From Cyclostephanos tholiformis (lineage: Eukaryota; Bacillariophyta; Thalassiosirophyceae; Thalassiosirales; Thalassiosiraceae), in contig JALLPB010000222.1 in assembly GCA_036939975.1 (NCBI GenBank), forward strand, positions 1-15,440: 15,440 nt of DNA. Reading direction: 5' to 3'. Positions 1-8,233 of the stretch are shown piece after piece (the first letter of the stretch is position 1; each line of letters begins with the position of its first letter). The notes below the pieces were generated by a model, which was not told where the DNA came from, ran no database searches, and worked only from the letters and a program-made list of their open reading frames with translations. A program made the translations under genes and the position numbers.

Positions 1-426
1 AAATCCGACTTCCTCGCGGAGCGGTACGTATTTATCTTACATAACTACGTACGTATGAACTTATGAAACAAAATGATACTAAGCTGTGACTGTCTGTCTG
101 TCCATGAATGAAGTTGCAAAGGTATGTCTGTCCTTGGGGATGAAGAGCCGCAGGCCCTATCGGCTTGTAAGGAGATAAAAAAAGATATAGTACTCTATTG
201 TAATAACGCTGCGTACGATACCTATTGTACCATACGTACGTATTTGGCCGTTGGAGAGCGAGAGGGTTAGGTGGTCATGGTGGTAGGTGAGCTGCCCATA
301 TCTGTGAAGTCCCAACCACCCCGGAAATATATGATAGTATTCCGACTGCTGAACGCCGTCGCCACATCAAGCATTGACGAAGTTGGACAATTTGAACAAA
401 GAGAGACCACCCGAAAACAGTGGACG
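1..426. other. Upstream region of the TMED gene, no gene seen
   Basis: No convincing coding region is seen. The reading frame of the downstream gene stays open back to a TAG at 268-270, but the codons before 427 do not resemble the family and place no signal peptide at the N-terminus, so they are probably 5' UTR. The 11-mer tacgtacgtat occurs at 46-56 and again at 233-243. Short ctgt runs lie near 90-105. No clear core promoter could be assigned. Confidence 0.5.
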
Positions 427-1644
427 ATGGGAAAAATATCAAGGTGGTCAAGGTGGTGCTCGCAGCGGTTTTGTTGTCGCACTATCATTTTCACGGCCTG
501 CATCGGCCTGGTCTCCTCCACCCACCATCCCTTGATGCACATGATACACGCAAACGAAAAGCAGTGCATCTTGAAAAGATTCAATCGTGGGGATTTCGCC
601 ACGTTCGAAATCTTCATCGCAGAAGCTGACGAGAATGGCCGACCGTCTGCGTCCGTCGAAATACATGGACCTGTAATTCCTCCAGAGGTTGGCGAAGTCA
701 ACAACGGAGGAGAACGGACGTGGCCGAATAATGTCGCCACAGACGCCGGGGTGGGAGATTCCACTGGACGGTTTGCCAAACCACCCTTCGCCAATACGCT
801 GGGGGCGTCAATGCAGAAAGTAATCCTTAATTGGGACGGGTTCGTGAGAGATAATGCGAGGCGCCTTCACGAGGTGGGGATGATAAATTATAATTATGTT
901 GTCGATTACACTCACTCGGGTGAAAGTGAAGATGCCATAGCGGCTCGAGAAGAATTCTACCGACAGAGGGCGACGGCAATTGGGCAGTTGGAGGAAGAGC
1001 GACAGAGGACTTTAGAGAGGCGAAAATTAGAAGGTGGGGCTTACTCTGGCAACGAAAGTGTAGAGGACGAACAATATGAGTTGACCAAGGCTTATACATA
1101 TCAGACATTCTTACCGGAGTACATCGAACCGCACGAGTGGACGAAACCCATCAAGACGCCTGGCTGGTACCGGATGTGTGTAACTTCGCACAATTACATT
1201 CTTGCCGAGATGGATATCCGGTCTAGTGAAGACCTTGGCGGGGTCAACCGTGAAACGGGACACGTTTACACGTACGATGAAAGAGCGACACTGGACGAAG
1301 AAGAACTCATCAAAGGATTGGAAAACAGTAAGGCCGCTGAGGAAGTAGAGAAGAGTCTGGTCAAGGAGGAGTTGGAGAAGCTATTGGAGAATCAAGTAAA
1401 TGATTTTGATCTTAAAGCCTCAAAGAGTATGCTTCTCGGTCTCAATGAATTGGTAGCCCTTATGCAAAAGAGACAAACAAACGTTCATCATCGAATCAAG
1501 GGGCATGAAGGTGATGCAAGGAGGAATTACAAGAAGATTGTTCGAAGTGGCATCCTTGAGACGTTGCTCTATCTCTTCATCACTCTGTTTCAAATTTATA
1601 CTCTGCGTAAGTGGTTACTTCGCACTACAGTATTGGGGAGGTGA
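427..1644 (+). CDS. p24/TMED family cargo receptor with expanded GOLD domain
   Basis: A 405-aa single-pass type I membrane protein of the emp24/gp25L/p24 (TMED) family, which selects cargo and shapes COPI/COPII vesicles between ER and Golgi. The ATG at 427 is chosen because it puts a signal peptide (hydrophobic core about residues 19-31) at the N-terminus. The GOLD domain starts at about residue 44 (EKQCIL, Cys47). Its partner cysteine is in GWYRMC (Cys251). A helical, Glu/Lys-rich lumenal stalk (about 287-350) leads to one membrane span (about 374-392, ending FQIYTL) and a short basic tail. Typical members are about 200-230 aa with roughly 60 residues between the two cysteines. Here they are 204 apart, so about 140 extra residues lie within the domain, including a charged stretch at about 175-205. 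The tail lacks a clear KKXX signal. A GTAAGT at 1607 could be a splice donor giving another tail, but direct reading fits the family better. Confidence 0.82.
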   Translation: MGKISRWSRWCSQRFCCRTIIFTACIGLVSSTHHPLMHMIHANEKQCILKRFNRGDFATFEIFIAEADENGRPSASVEIHGPVIPPEVGEVNNGGERTWPNNVATDAGVGDSTGRFAKPPFANTLGASMQKVILNWDGFVRDNARRLHEVGMINYNYVVDYTHSGESEDAIAAREEFYRQRATAIGQLEEERQRTLERRKLEGGAYSGNESVEDEQYELTKAYTYQTFLPEYIEPHEWTKPIKTPGWYRMCVTSHNYILAEMDIRSSEDLGGVNRETGHVYTYDERATLDEEELIKGLENSKAAEEVEKSLVKEELEKLLENQVNDFDLKASKSMLLGLNELVALMQKRQTNVHHRIKGHEGDARRNYKKIVRSGILETLLYLFITLFQIYTLRKWLLRTTVLGR

Positions 1645-2257
1645 TTTTAGAGGAACTGGAAATGGGTTTTCTAGCGGCATGCAGAGACGGCGCTCTATCG
1701 GTTTATCACTCTTGCTCGATCGTAAACTCCACCTCGGCAAATAATGTGTAGAGGTATGGTCGGCAAGTCAGGGATGGTACGGAAGAGTGAAGGAGAACCT
1801 CGAGGGCGGCGTAGCGGGATGATGATGCATTCCTTTTGACAGGTGAATACTCGCCTTAAAGAACTGTTTAATTTTGGATTATCTTAATCCAATAATATAT
1901 GAAGCGTATCGTTTACTCGCAACTACTTACCACTTGTTCATAACGATGATGTTAATTACTAGATACCACTCTGCCTCACCCTCACGCCGTAAATTCTTTG
2001 GAGACTATACACAGCCCCAACACCACGCATCCACACCACACCACTCCTCTAGAGGACTTGCGTTCTTGACTTTACTTTGGTCGGACTAGACGTTCATTCA
2101 TAGTTCCTCACGTCGGAACCAACCTACCATCATCTAAATTTACTTTGGTACGATACTACTTCCCAATTTGCAATTATTTTGTTAGGACCTTCGGCCGACC
2201 GCACGGCGCCGGGGGCGATCGACGGCCACTCATTGGAGAATTCCACGTGGAAGTCGT
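1645..2257. other. Intergenic region between TMED and thiolase genes
   Basis: About 610 bp without a supported gene. The short open frames here start at non-ATG codons and show no recognisable protein. A pyrimidine-rich acceptor-like site (ccttttgacag, ending 1842) could serve an alternative 3' exon of the TMED gene, but the product would be only a few residues long. A GC-rich patch at about 2192-2225 lies just before the thiolase start and may be part of its promoter. Confidence 0.5.
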
Positions 2258-3653
2258 ATGTTGCTTTTAGTGCGCCCCGCCACCTGCATACATCAACAAG
2301 TCAAAACTTGGACCATGACGCTAAGTGCCGGCGAAGCATCTCCCCATCCACGTGATGCGGTCATTGTCCAGGCCATACGAACCCCTCTTTGTCGCGCGCG
2401 CAAAGGTGGATTGGCCAAACTGCCTCCCTCAGTTCTCCTCGCCTCAGTTCTTCGCGGGGTCCTGTTGAAGAACCCTCAACAAACGAAAGCCGAGCACGAC
2501 GATGGCGATTATTTGATTCCTCCCGACTCCGTGCAAGACATTTGCGTAGGCAACGTTCTTTCTCCTCCAACTGCCGCCGTTTCATTTCGGATCGCCGCGC
2601 TCTCAGCTGGAATCCCGCATACCGCCTCTTTATCGACTACCAATCGTCAGTGTTCGTCGGGATTGCAAGCGATTGCAAACATTGCTTTTGCAATACAAAC
2701 TGGATCAATCAACGTAGGAATCGGTGAGAGCTATTCAATGTATTACGAATTTGTGACGCACCTCTCTAGCCCTCACGTCGCACTTGTATTCAATGGTGAT
2801 TCAATTTCTTTCCTCAGGCGCTGGAGTAGAAAGTATGAGTATCAATCCTATGGACAAGTTATATAAGGAACACCCGCCAGAAGTGGATTGGGACGCAATT
2901 GGGAAAAGTTGTTATTCTGATGATGCAATAGATTGCTTGATTCCTATGGGCGTGACCTCGGAAAACGTGTCGAAGAAGTATTTCTTGGATAGAGCAACAT
3001 TAGACGAATTCGCAGCAATGTCACATCAAAAGGCAGCGAAGGCTCAGTCTTCAGGGAAATTCAAATTGGAGATCATTTCTATTAGTGGCATTGTTCAAGA
3101 TGACGGAATTCGCCCAACCACCACTGCGGATAAGTTGGCCAAATTGACACCAGCATTTGATAAAGAGAATGGGTCGACTACTGCGGGGAACTCGTCGCAG
3201 TTGACGGACGGAGCAGCGGCGGTGCTGTTAATGAGCAGAGAAGAGGCAGTAAGACGACATTTGCCGATTATGGGAGTTTTTCGTTCTTTTGCCATAGAGG
3301 GAGTTCCACCAAAGATTATGGGAATCGGACCTGTGTATGCCATTCCGTCTGCCCTCGAGAAAGCATCATTATCCATTGGTGATATTGATGTGTATGAAAT
3401 CAATGAAGCGTTTGCGTCCCAGGCATATTATTCTGTGCAAACGCTCAAACTAGATGCTTCAAAAGTGAACCCTAACGGAGGTGCTATAGCCCTTGGCCAT
3501 CCTTTAGGTTGTACTGGTGCACGGATGGTAGTATCGCTGCTACATGAAATGAGGAGAGAGAATAAGAAGAGAGGAGTTGTGAGCATGTGCATAGGAACGG
3601 GAATGGGCGCGGCAGCTGTTTTTGAGGTGGATAGCGTGAGATCATCTCTTTGA
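2258..3653 (+). CDS. ACAA1: 3-ketoacyl-CoA thiolase (acetyl-CoA acyltransferase), probably peroxisomal
   Basis: Thiolase catalysing the last step of fatty-acid beta-oxidation: 3-ketoacyl-CoA plus CoA gives acetyl-CoA and a shortened acyl-CoA. Exons are 2258-2723 and 2818-3653. The intron 2724-2817 (94 bp, GTGAGA...CTCAG) is fixed by restoring the family motif [10 protein letters not shown] across the junction. The product is 433 aa, close to the roughly 424 aa of animal peroxisomal thiolase. Catalytic elements are present: nucleophile Cys132 in [17 protein letters not shown] at about 349-355, His383 in [12 protein letters not shown], and Cys413 in CIGTGMGAA. The N-terminus shows no PTS2 nonapeptide, whereas the C-terminus is SSL, a plausible PTS1-like tripeptide preceded by Arg. 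ATG 2258 is the first start; Met20 (2315) is an alternative. It is convergent with the GNAT gene, with 74 bp between the stops. A mitochondrial location cannot be excluded. Confidence 0.93.
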
Positions 3654-3727
3654 TGTTCCATATGAGAAAGTAGGATCAATTATATTCAATGAACTATTCA
3701 ACCGTTGCTACTTCTGGTTCAACTGCG

Positions 3728-4525
3728 CTAAATCATAGTCTTTCTCAATCTTTTTCGAAGCAAGTAGTGAGGCTTTGTCTCTGATGCTCTTCTTCTAGAA
3801 ACGGTCGCGTTCCTTATTTGCAAGCTTTCTAACGGAGTCGATTTGTAGCCACACTTAATGAAAAATGACAACGCGCTTTGATTGTCAGGATCTACATCAA
3901 CAAAAATGTATTCTTCATTCCAAACGTCTGCCGCGACTTGTTCGCATTTTTCAACTAGAGCCTGGCCTATTCCTTTCTGTCGGTGAGTGGATTTTACACA
4001 GAGAACCCCAACTGTTGGCTGAGGTCTTGATTCATTCGCTGGTGCATCATAAACAGCTTCATTTTCTTCACTTCTGTCTTGGTAGCGAGACGGGCAGAGT
4101 GACATGCCCATTTCAACAATTCCAACGACATCATCCCGCACTCGCAGCTGCTGATTGTTGTCTTCATCTTGACAGCATTCTTTCACAACCAGGAGACAGT
4201 ATTTTTTCCCTCGCATTCGTCTCACGGTTGATGTGTATTGTTTGAATGTGAATTCTTCTGTCAGGGATTTTTCAAACACATTCCACCTCAGTTCATCTAT
4301 TTTTGATTGAAATAGTTGGCTTTGCTGGCTGCCCGGCCATGCAGCCAAGTCTGCGTCTGGAGCATCAAAAGTGTTTACAATAAGTGATGCCAACTGGCGA
4401 TAGTCTCTAATAGAGGATGGCGGTGAAATTAGAAGCAGTGCTAGGATCTCATGAACGAATGCGTACAAAAATAACGACGAGCATAAAATATGCATCGGCA
4501 ATCCTTTCATCGACGACGAGCACAT
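3728..4525 (-). CDS. GNAT-family N-acetyltransferase, possibly secreted or organelle-targeted
   Basis: A 265-aa protein of the Gcn5-related acetyltransferase superfamily, which moves acetyl from acetyl-CoA to an amine. Motif A, the acetyl-CoA pyrophosphate loop, is seen as RQKGIGQALVEK (about 182-193) after the beta-4 strand VGVLCVKS. Motif B follows as NQSALSFFIKCGYKS (about 215-229), with a typical FVDVDPDN strand before it. The substrate cannot be told from sequence. The first ATG is at 4525; reading further upstream would need a non-ATG start. The N-terminus from Met1 or Met6 carries a hydrophobic stretch (about residues 11-33) that could be a signal peptide or anchor, perhaps part of a bipartite plastid presequence. 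A clear ASAFAP-type cleavage motif is not obvious. No intron is needed. It is convergent with the thiolase gene and divergent from the ankyrin gene. Confidence 0.82.
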   Translation of the reverse strand: MCSSSMKGLPMHILCSSLFLYAFVHEILALLLISPPSSIRDYRQLASLIVNTFDAPDADLAAWPGSQQSQLFQSKIDELRWNVFEKSLTEEFTFKQYTSTVRRMRGKKYCLLVVKECCQDEDNNQQLRVRDDVVGIVEMGMSLCPSRYQDRSEENEAVYDAPANESRPQPTVGVLCVKSTHRQKGIGQALVEKCEQVAADVWNEEYIFVDVDPDNQSALSFFIKCGYKSTPLESLQIRNATVSRRRASETKPHYLLRKRLRKTMI

Positions 4526-4967
4526 GCCAAGGCCTCTTCCGTTGTTGTCGTCAAATACTACAAGACTTATTTGACCCACACGAAGCAACGATCAGTGAGT
4601 AAAAAGTGGGGGGATCTCTCGCCATCACTTTGGCCTACGTCGTCCAACTAAGCGAAGGCAACGCAGCTAATTAACTGTCACTACACTGTGAAAAACACGA
4701 AGCAATAGAATGGTTTTCAGTTCAAACGGACGCATGTTGCGTGTACACAAACTTTGTCTAACCGGCTCCCGCCACGCCTGGAGGGCCGCGATGCGCGGGT
4801 ACGGTACCATAATATGATATGGTACATCCACAACATGCCACGAACGCACGCCTTACATCGAATTATTCTCGCCATAGTACATTCGTCAACGTTCACATGC
4901 GCGGACTGGTCTTCGGTCTTGACCATAATATTAGCATTTCTTCCATAGTTCGCTGAAATCATCTCAA
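4526..4967. other. Shared upstream region between GNAT (-) and ankyrin (+) genes
   Basis: A divergent intergenic region of about 440 bp, probably holding promoters for both neighbours. No recognisable protein is encoded in any frame. The only structured element noted is the inverted repeat at 4804-4825, listed separately. Confidence 0.5.
4804..4825. repeat. Perfect 8-bp inverted repeat, 6-nt spacer
   Basis: The arms gtaccata (4804-4811) and tatggtac (4818-4825) are exact reverse complements around atatga. It lies in the divergent promoter region, about 145 bp before the ankyrin ATG and 280 bp before the GNAT ATG. It could be a dimeric transcription-factor site, but chance is not excluded. 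Confidence 0.4.
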
Positions 4968-5561
4968 ATGCTGAGCTCTATTCCGAAAAGAATGCGCCGA
5001 AGGGCAGTTTCGTCTTGCGCAAAGCTAGCCGTGTCATGCATGCGCATGATGGTGTTGGTGTCTGCAGTCGCTTCGTCGTCGGATCCGGAGGGGGAAAATT
5101 CCGAATACTTTTTTGCCTGCTCGGGTGGGGAAGCAGGGAAAGTTAAAATGCTCCTTGAGAAAGACCCATCGCTGGCGCACGCGACGACCAAGAATGGCGA
5201 GCACTGCCTTCACCTCACGGCCATCAGCGGCAGCGCCGAAATAGCCAAACTAATTTTAGATGCGGGCGCCGACCCCGACGTTAGATCGACGTGGGATTCC
5301 GGCCTCCGCATGCACCCGCTGTCATGGAATACTTTCTACGGTCGACACGATATTATTGAATTGTTATTGAAGTATGGTGCCGATGTGAATGCTGATTTCG
5401 ACCTAGATGCAAATGCCAAGAAGGCGACAGTCTTGGATGTGATTGAGCAAATCTTGCTCGGGACAGAGGATGGGGAAGAAAAAGCCCGATTCGTCAAAAC
5501 AAGGAACATTTTGGTTAAGAATGGAGCATTGAGGTTTGCATCACTGGAACCTGAGCTGTGA
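4968..5561 (+). CDS. Small ankyrin-repeat protein with possible signal peptide
   Basis: A 197-aa protein. Three ankyrin repeats are visible: a degenerate first at about 45-74 (ACSGGEAGKVKMLLEKDPSL), a second at about 76-108 (NGEHCLHLTAISGSAEIAKL, then DAGADPDVR), and a third at about 115-145 (GRHDIIELLLKYGADVNADF). A worn fourth helix pair ends near 185. Ankyrin repeats bind other proteins and give no enzymatic function, so the partner is unknown. Residues 20-36 (hydrophobic, ending VSAVASS) look like a signal peptide h-region and cleavage site after a basic n-region (KRMRRR), suggesting entry to the ER. If translation began at Met25 or Met27 the sequence would still be hydrophobic. The ATG at 4968 is the first in frame. 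No intron is needed. It is convergent with the pseudouridine synthase gene, with 256 bp between the stops. Confidence 0.75.
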   Translation: MLSSIPKRMRRRAVSSCAKLAVSCMRMMVLVSAVASSSDPEGENSEYFFACSGGEAGKVKMLLEKDPSLAHATTKNGEHCLHLTAISGSAEIAKLILDAGADPDVRSTWDSGLRMHPLSWNTFYGRHDIIELLLKYGADVNADFDLDANAKKATVLDVIEQILLGTEDGEEKARFVKTRNILVKNGALRFASLEPEL

Positions 5562-5817
5562 GAAGGTGGGCTAAATTTTCGAGCAGCAGCACCTATCTCT
5601 CAACTAGAACAAGTAGATAGAGGTGATTACGATGTGATTTGGCTGTGTAGGCAATCTGATGCTCTGTAATCCTACCTACTCTTTAAAACCGCACAGCGTC
5701 AAATTAAGACTTGTTTTAATGAGATGGATGACTTGAACCACAATATCGAACGTACAATATGTCAGTTCTCCCGAAAAATCATCTGTGGTGGCCATAACTA
5801 CCAATGTATCCATAGCT

Positions 5818-7572
5818 TCATTCATCCTTGTCCATAAACTTATTCGCCCTAGAATTTTCTCTATCTAGAAAAGATTGAAACTTTTCTGGCAGGTCAATCC
5901 TTGCCCTTATCGTGACAATTCCAGTATCTTCATCCTCTCGCAATATTGCATCGCCATGACCCTGAACTCTCCTATCCATGCCAAGCCATATTTTACGACC
6001 AGAGGGTGTATTGTAATATGGATGCTCTAGCTCGACCTCGTTAGAACATAGGAATAAGCCGCGTTCACGAAAGCGCAAGGCTGAATCGTCTGCATCGTCG
6101 TATGTCGTGTCGCCTATGATTGGACTCTTGCAAACCCAAGCCTGTCGATCAAAAAGTGGATAAGACACCCACATCGAAAAAGAAAAAAAAGTACCGTTGT
6201 GGCACAACTATCTACGCACCATGTGTCTTCGCAACTGATGATAGCGGCCTGCATAGCAACGAATGAATGTCCGATCACGCCACAAAGAGACGGAAGAACA
6301 GAGGGAATCAAATACTTCGATTTTTCTCACCCGTCTTTGGCCTAAGTTCGAGCAATGATAGCTGCCCATCCTTTCCGCGCAACGAGCGAACTTTCCGTAT
6401 TATTCTCCATTCCGTTATCGCCGACTTTCCGTCTAAATCATGATCGATGGTGTTCCATTCGGAATACGATCCCCCATCCTCGCCGGATGATGTCATCGGT
6501 ACGCCATTCACGATCGCGCGATACGTCTTCCTGGCCCTGCGGTATTCAAACTCCCGAGCGAGATGCGCCGCCGCGGCCTTCGTCTTGGCGATGACCATCA
6601 GGCCCGACGTCGGCCTGTCCAATCGATGAACGGGATGCGGCCGTTTCAGCGGAACGTTCCGTTCGTCTCCGTCGCATATGATATCGGACGGCGTCAATAC
6701 GCAGGACAACGCGGAGAGGAGGGTGTCCCGACCGTGCCCGCCGGAGCCAGCAGCGCCCCCCCCCCGTCCGCCCCCCGCCCGATAAACGACGATACCGGCG
6801 GGCTTGTCGACGATGGCCATGTGATCGTCCTCGAATATCACAGGCACGCGGAAAGGCGGGGCCGGTCGGTACGGCGCGCCCTCGATCGCGTTATAATCCG
6901 AGCCGGCGCGGCGCTGGTATCCGATGTAGTCCCCGGGATACACCCTCGATATCACCTTCCCGAGCTCGTCGTATATTATGCTAATTCGATCGGGGGCGGG
7001 GGGGGGGGGCGGGGGTCGTTGTCTCGACGGATGCATATCGAGCGACGTCGTATGGCCTTGCGAGCGCGGGATTGCGTCGGGTACCTCGTGGGATCGAGTA
7101 GCATCAGCGCCGCGGGTAGGGTGACGTTGAACGAATCCAGTCGTAATCTCGATATGTCCTCCGGGGTGAACATACTCGTTATAGAAATCGTGCCCGGAGC
7201 GCCTCCGTCGTCGTCGTCGTCGTCGTCGTCAATGCGGAATCCTCCCATTGGAACTCGGTAGGTTTTCGTTACGATCAAATCCTCGGCCGTTCCATTCCCG
7301 ACGACGACGACGTCGGGAGCCTCGTCATCGATGTCGTCGTCGTCGTCCCTCCCTACCCCCGACGACGGACGCGAGGGGGATCCATCCATGAGGAGCGCCT
7401 GTATTCGTTCGGGCGCAACTACTACTACCCCCCCCCTCCCCGTCGGATGATAATCCACGCGTTCGCGACGACGCCGCCCCGTCCCTCGCATTCCGCGCAC
7501 TAATCCACCGTTCGCGATGTGAAAGCTGAGGGAGGATACCGCCGACGCGGAAAATGCCAAGCACGCCCTCAT
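5818..7572 (-). CDS. RluA/TruC-type RNA pseudouridine synthase with S4-like domain; frame broken in a poly-C tract
   Basis: Isomerises uridine to pseudouridine in rRNA or tRNA. Coding exons: 7572-6331, 6248-6220 (29 nt) and 6141-5818. Introns: 6330-6249 (82 bp, GTGAGA...GCAG) and 6219-6142 (78 bp, GTGCGT...ACAG). Splicing restores PKTG-RYHQLRRHM-AWVCKSPIIGD, the conserved RluA C-terminal motif. An S4-like RNA-binding region (about 141-220, SRARKAIRRR then VYPGDYIGY) precedes the catalytic domain, with HRLDRPTSG holding the catalytic Asp at about residue 319, and RKTYRAIVNG. The motifs most resemble bacterial TruC. The frame breaks inside the S4 region at 12 consecutive C (6998-7009 on + as G). 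One more C would give an uninterrupted 531-aa protein whose phase fits all three exons exactly. Poly-Asp runs lie before the S4 region. The ATG at 7572 is the first; its hydrophobic N-terminus may be a targeting peptide. GC- and CpG-rich exon 1 contrasts with an AT-richer last exon. Confidence 0.85.
6998..7009 (-). other. 12-base homopolymer carrying the frame break of the pseudouridine synthase
   Basis: On the coding strand this is C12 flanked by CCCCCG and GCCCCC blocks, encoding a proline-rich linker. Upstream, the S4 half is read in the frame of 7572. Downstream, the catalytic half is read one base back. The overlap of the two open frames spans this tract, so the shift must lie at or very near it. 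A missing base in assembly is the simplest explanation; allelic length variation, -1 ribosomal slippage or a true mutation are alternatives. Confidence 0.8.
7206..7230. repeat. CGT/GAC trinucleotide microsatellite (8 units)
   Basis: Eight cgt units on the + strand, read as GAC on the minus strand. It encodes a run of Asp in the pseudouridine synthase before the S4-like region. A shorter run of five gtc units follows at 7333-7347, encoding a second Asp-rich stretch. Confidence 0.9.
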
Positions 7573-8233
7573 TATATATTCGAACGCGATATACTTCCTA
7601 TTGAGGCGGCGGTGATTGACGCACGGGATATGGAGTATGGAGCTTTCCTCCTCCTTTGCCGGCCTGTCTGTCCGTCTGTCGACGCCATTGACCTTACCAT
7701 ACACGGGGATGGGTAGTGTACGAAGTTTCCTGACCCCACACACTTTTTTTTCCTCCCCCCTACAAAATTCCTAAAAATATAACTATCTTTTTATGTCACG
7801 CCGTAGTACGTACGATATCGATGCCGTATCCTCCTCTGTGCACTTGCAAGGGCGCTGTGACGCCAAAAATGTAAAATGGCCGATTTTCTATTGCCACATT
7901 CCATTCCCGAAAAAACACAACTTTCCGCGGTTTTTTTCGTGTATTATAGAAAAAATTTCTCGTGTTATAGAAAATCAGCCATTTATAATTGGCGTAAACA
8001 GCTCACTGAGCGAAGGCGTCGATGAACTTTGACTGTTGTTGACCCCCATCCACTAAAATAGGAGAACGCACAAACCAATTTTTTTTGTGGACGGTCGTCA
8101 TCGATGTCGTCCCGAGAAATAAAATAGTAATAATATATATATATTATTAAGGAGCGCGTTATTGCGTCCAATATCCCCCCGCCCACCCCTCGAAATTGAT
8201 AAATAATAGCAAAAGCGAGAGCGATCGCAATCC
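7573..8233. other. Divergent intergenic region between pseudouridine synthase (-) and carrier-like gene (+)
   Basis: About 660 bp with no supported gene; it should contain both promoters. An imperfect direct repeat (tcgtg...tatagaaaa) occurs at 7937-7953 and 7960-7974, and a perfect AT palindrome at 8128-8149. The region is AT-rich, unlike the GC-rich coding sequence on either side. The pseudouridine synthase frame stays open upstream to 7743, but without an ATG. Confidence 0.5.
8128..8149. promoter_or_regulatory. 22-bp perfect AT palindrome, possible core promoter element
   Basis: taataatatat followed directly by its reverse complement, 85 bp before the ATG of the carrier-like gene. It contains TATA-like words on both strands and sits between divergent genes. 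Function is inferred from position only. Confidence 0.3.

Noticed and set aside
267..794. 175-aa minus-strand open frame opposite the TMED gene
   Set aside because: It is antisense to the signal peptide and GOLD-coding region and resembles no family.
1607..1630. 24-nt GT...AG segment at the end of the TMED gene as an intron
   Set aside because: It is far shorter than the 77-113 bp introns here and would remove the conserved basic start of the tail.
2389..2727. 112-aa plus-strand frame within the thiolase
   Set aside because: It is out of frame with the catalytic thiolase sequence and is Arg/Ser-rich shadow coding.
4526..4588. N-terminal extension of the GNAT protein from a TTG
   Set aside because: It requires a non-ATG start; the first ATG at 4525 gives a sensible N-terminus.
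6563..7261. 232-aa plus-strand frame opposite the pseudouridine synthase
   Set aside because: It is antisense to HRLDRPTSG-containing sequence, and is an artefact of GC-rich DNA with few stops.
7573..7743. N-terminal extension of the pseudouridine synthase from a GTG
   Set aside because: The frame is open but has no ATG, and GTG starts are not expected in nuclear genes.
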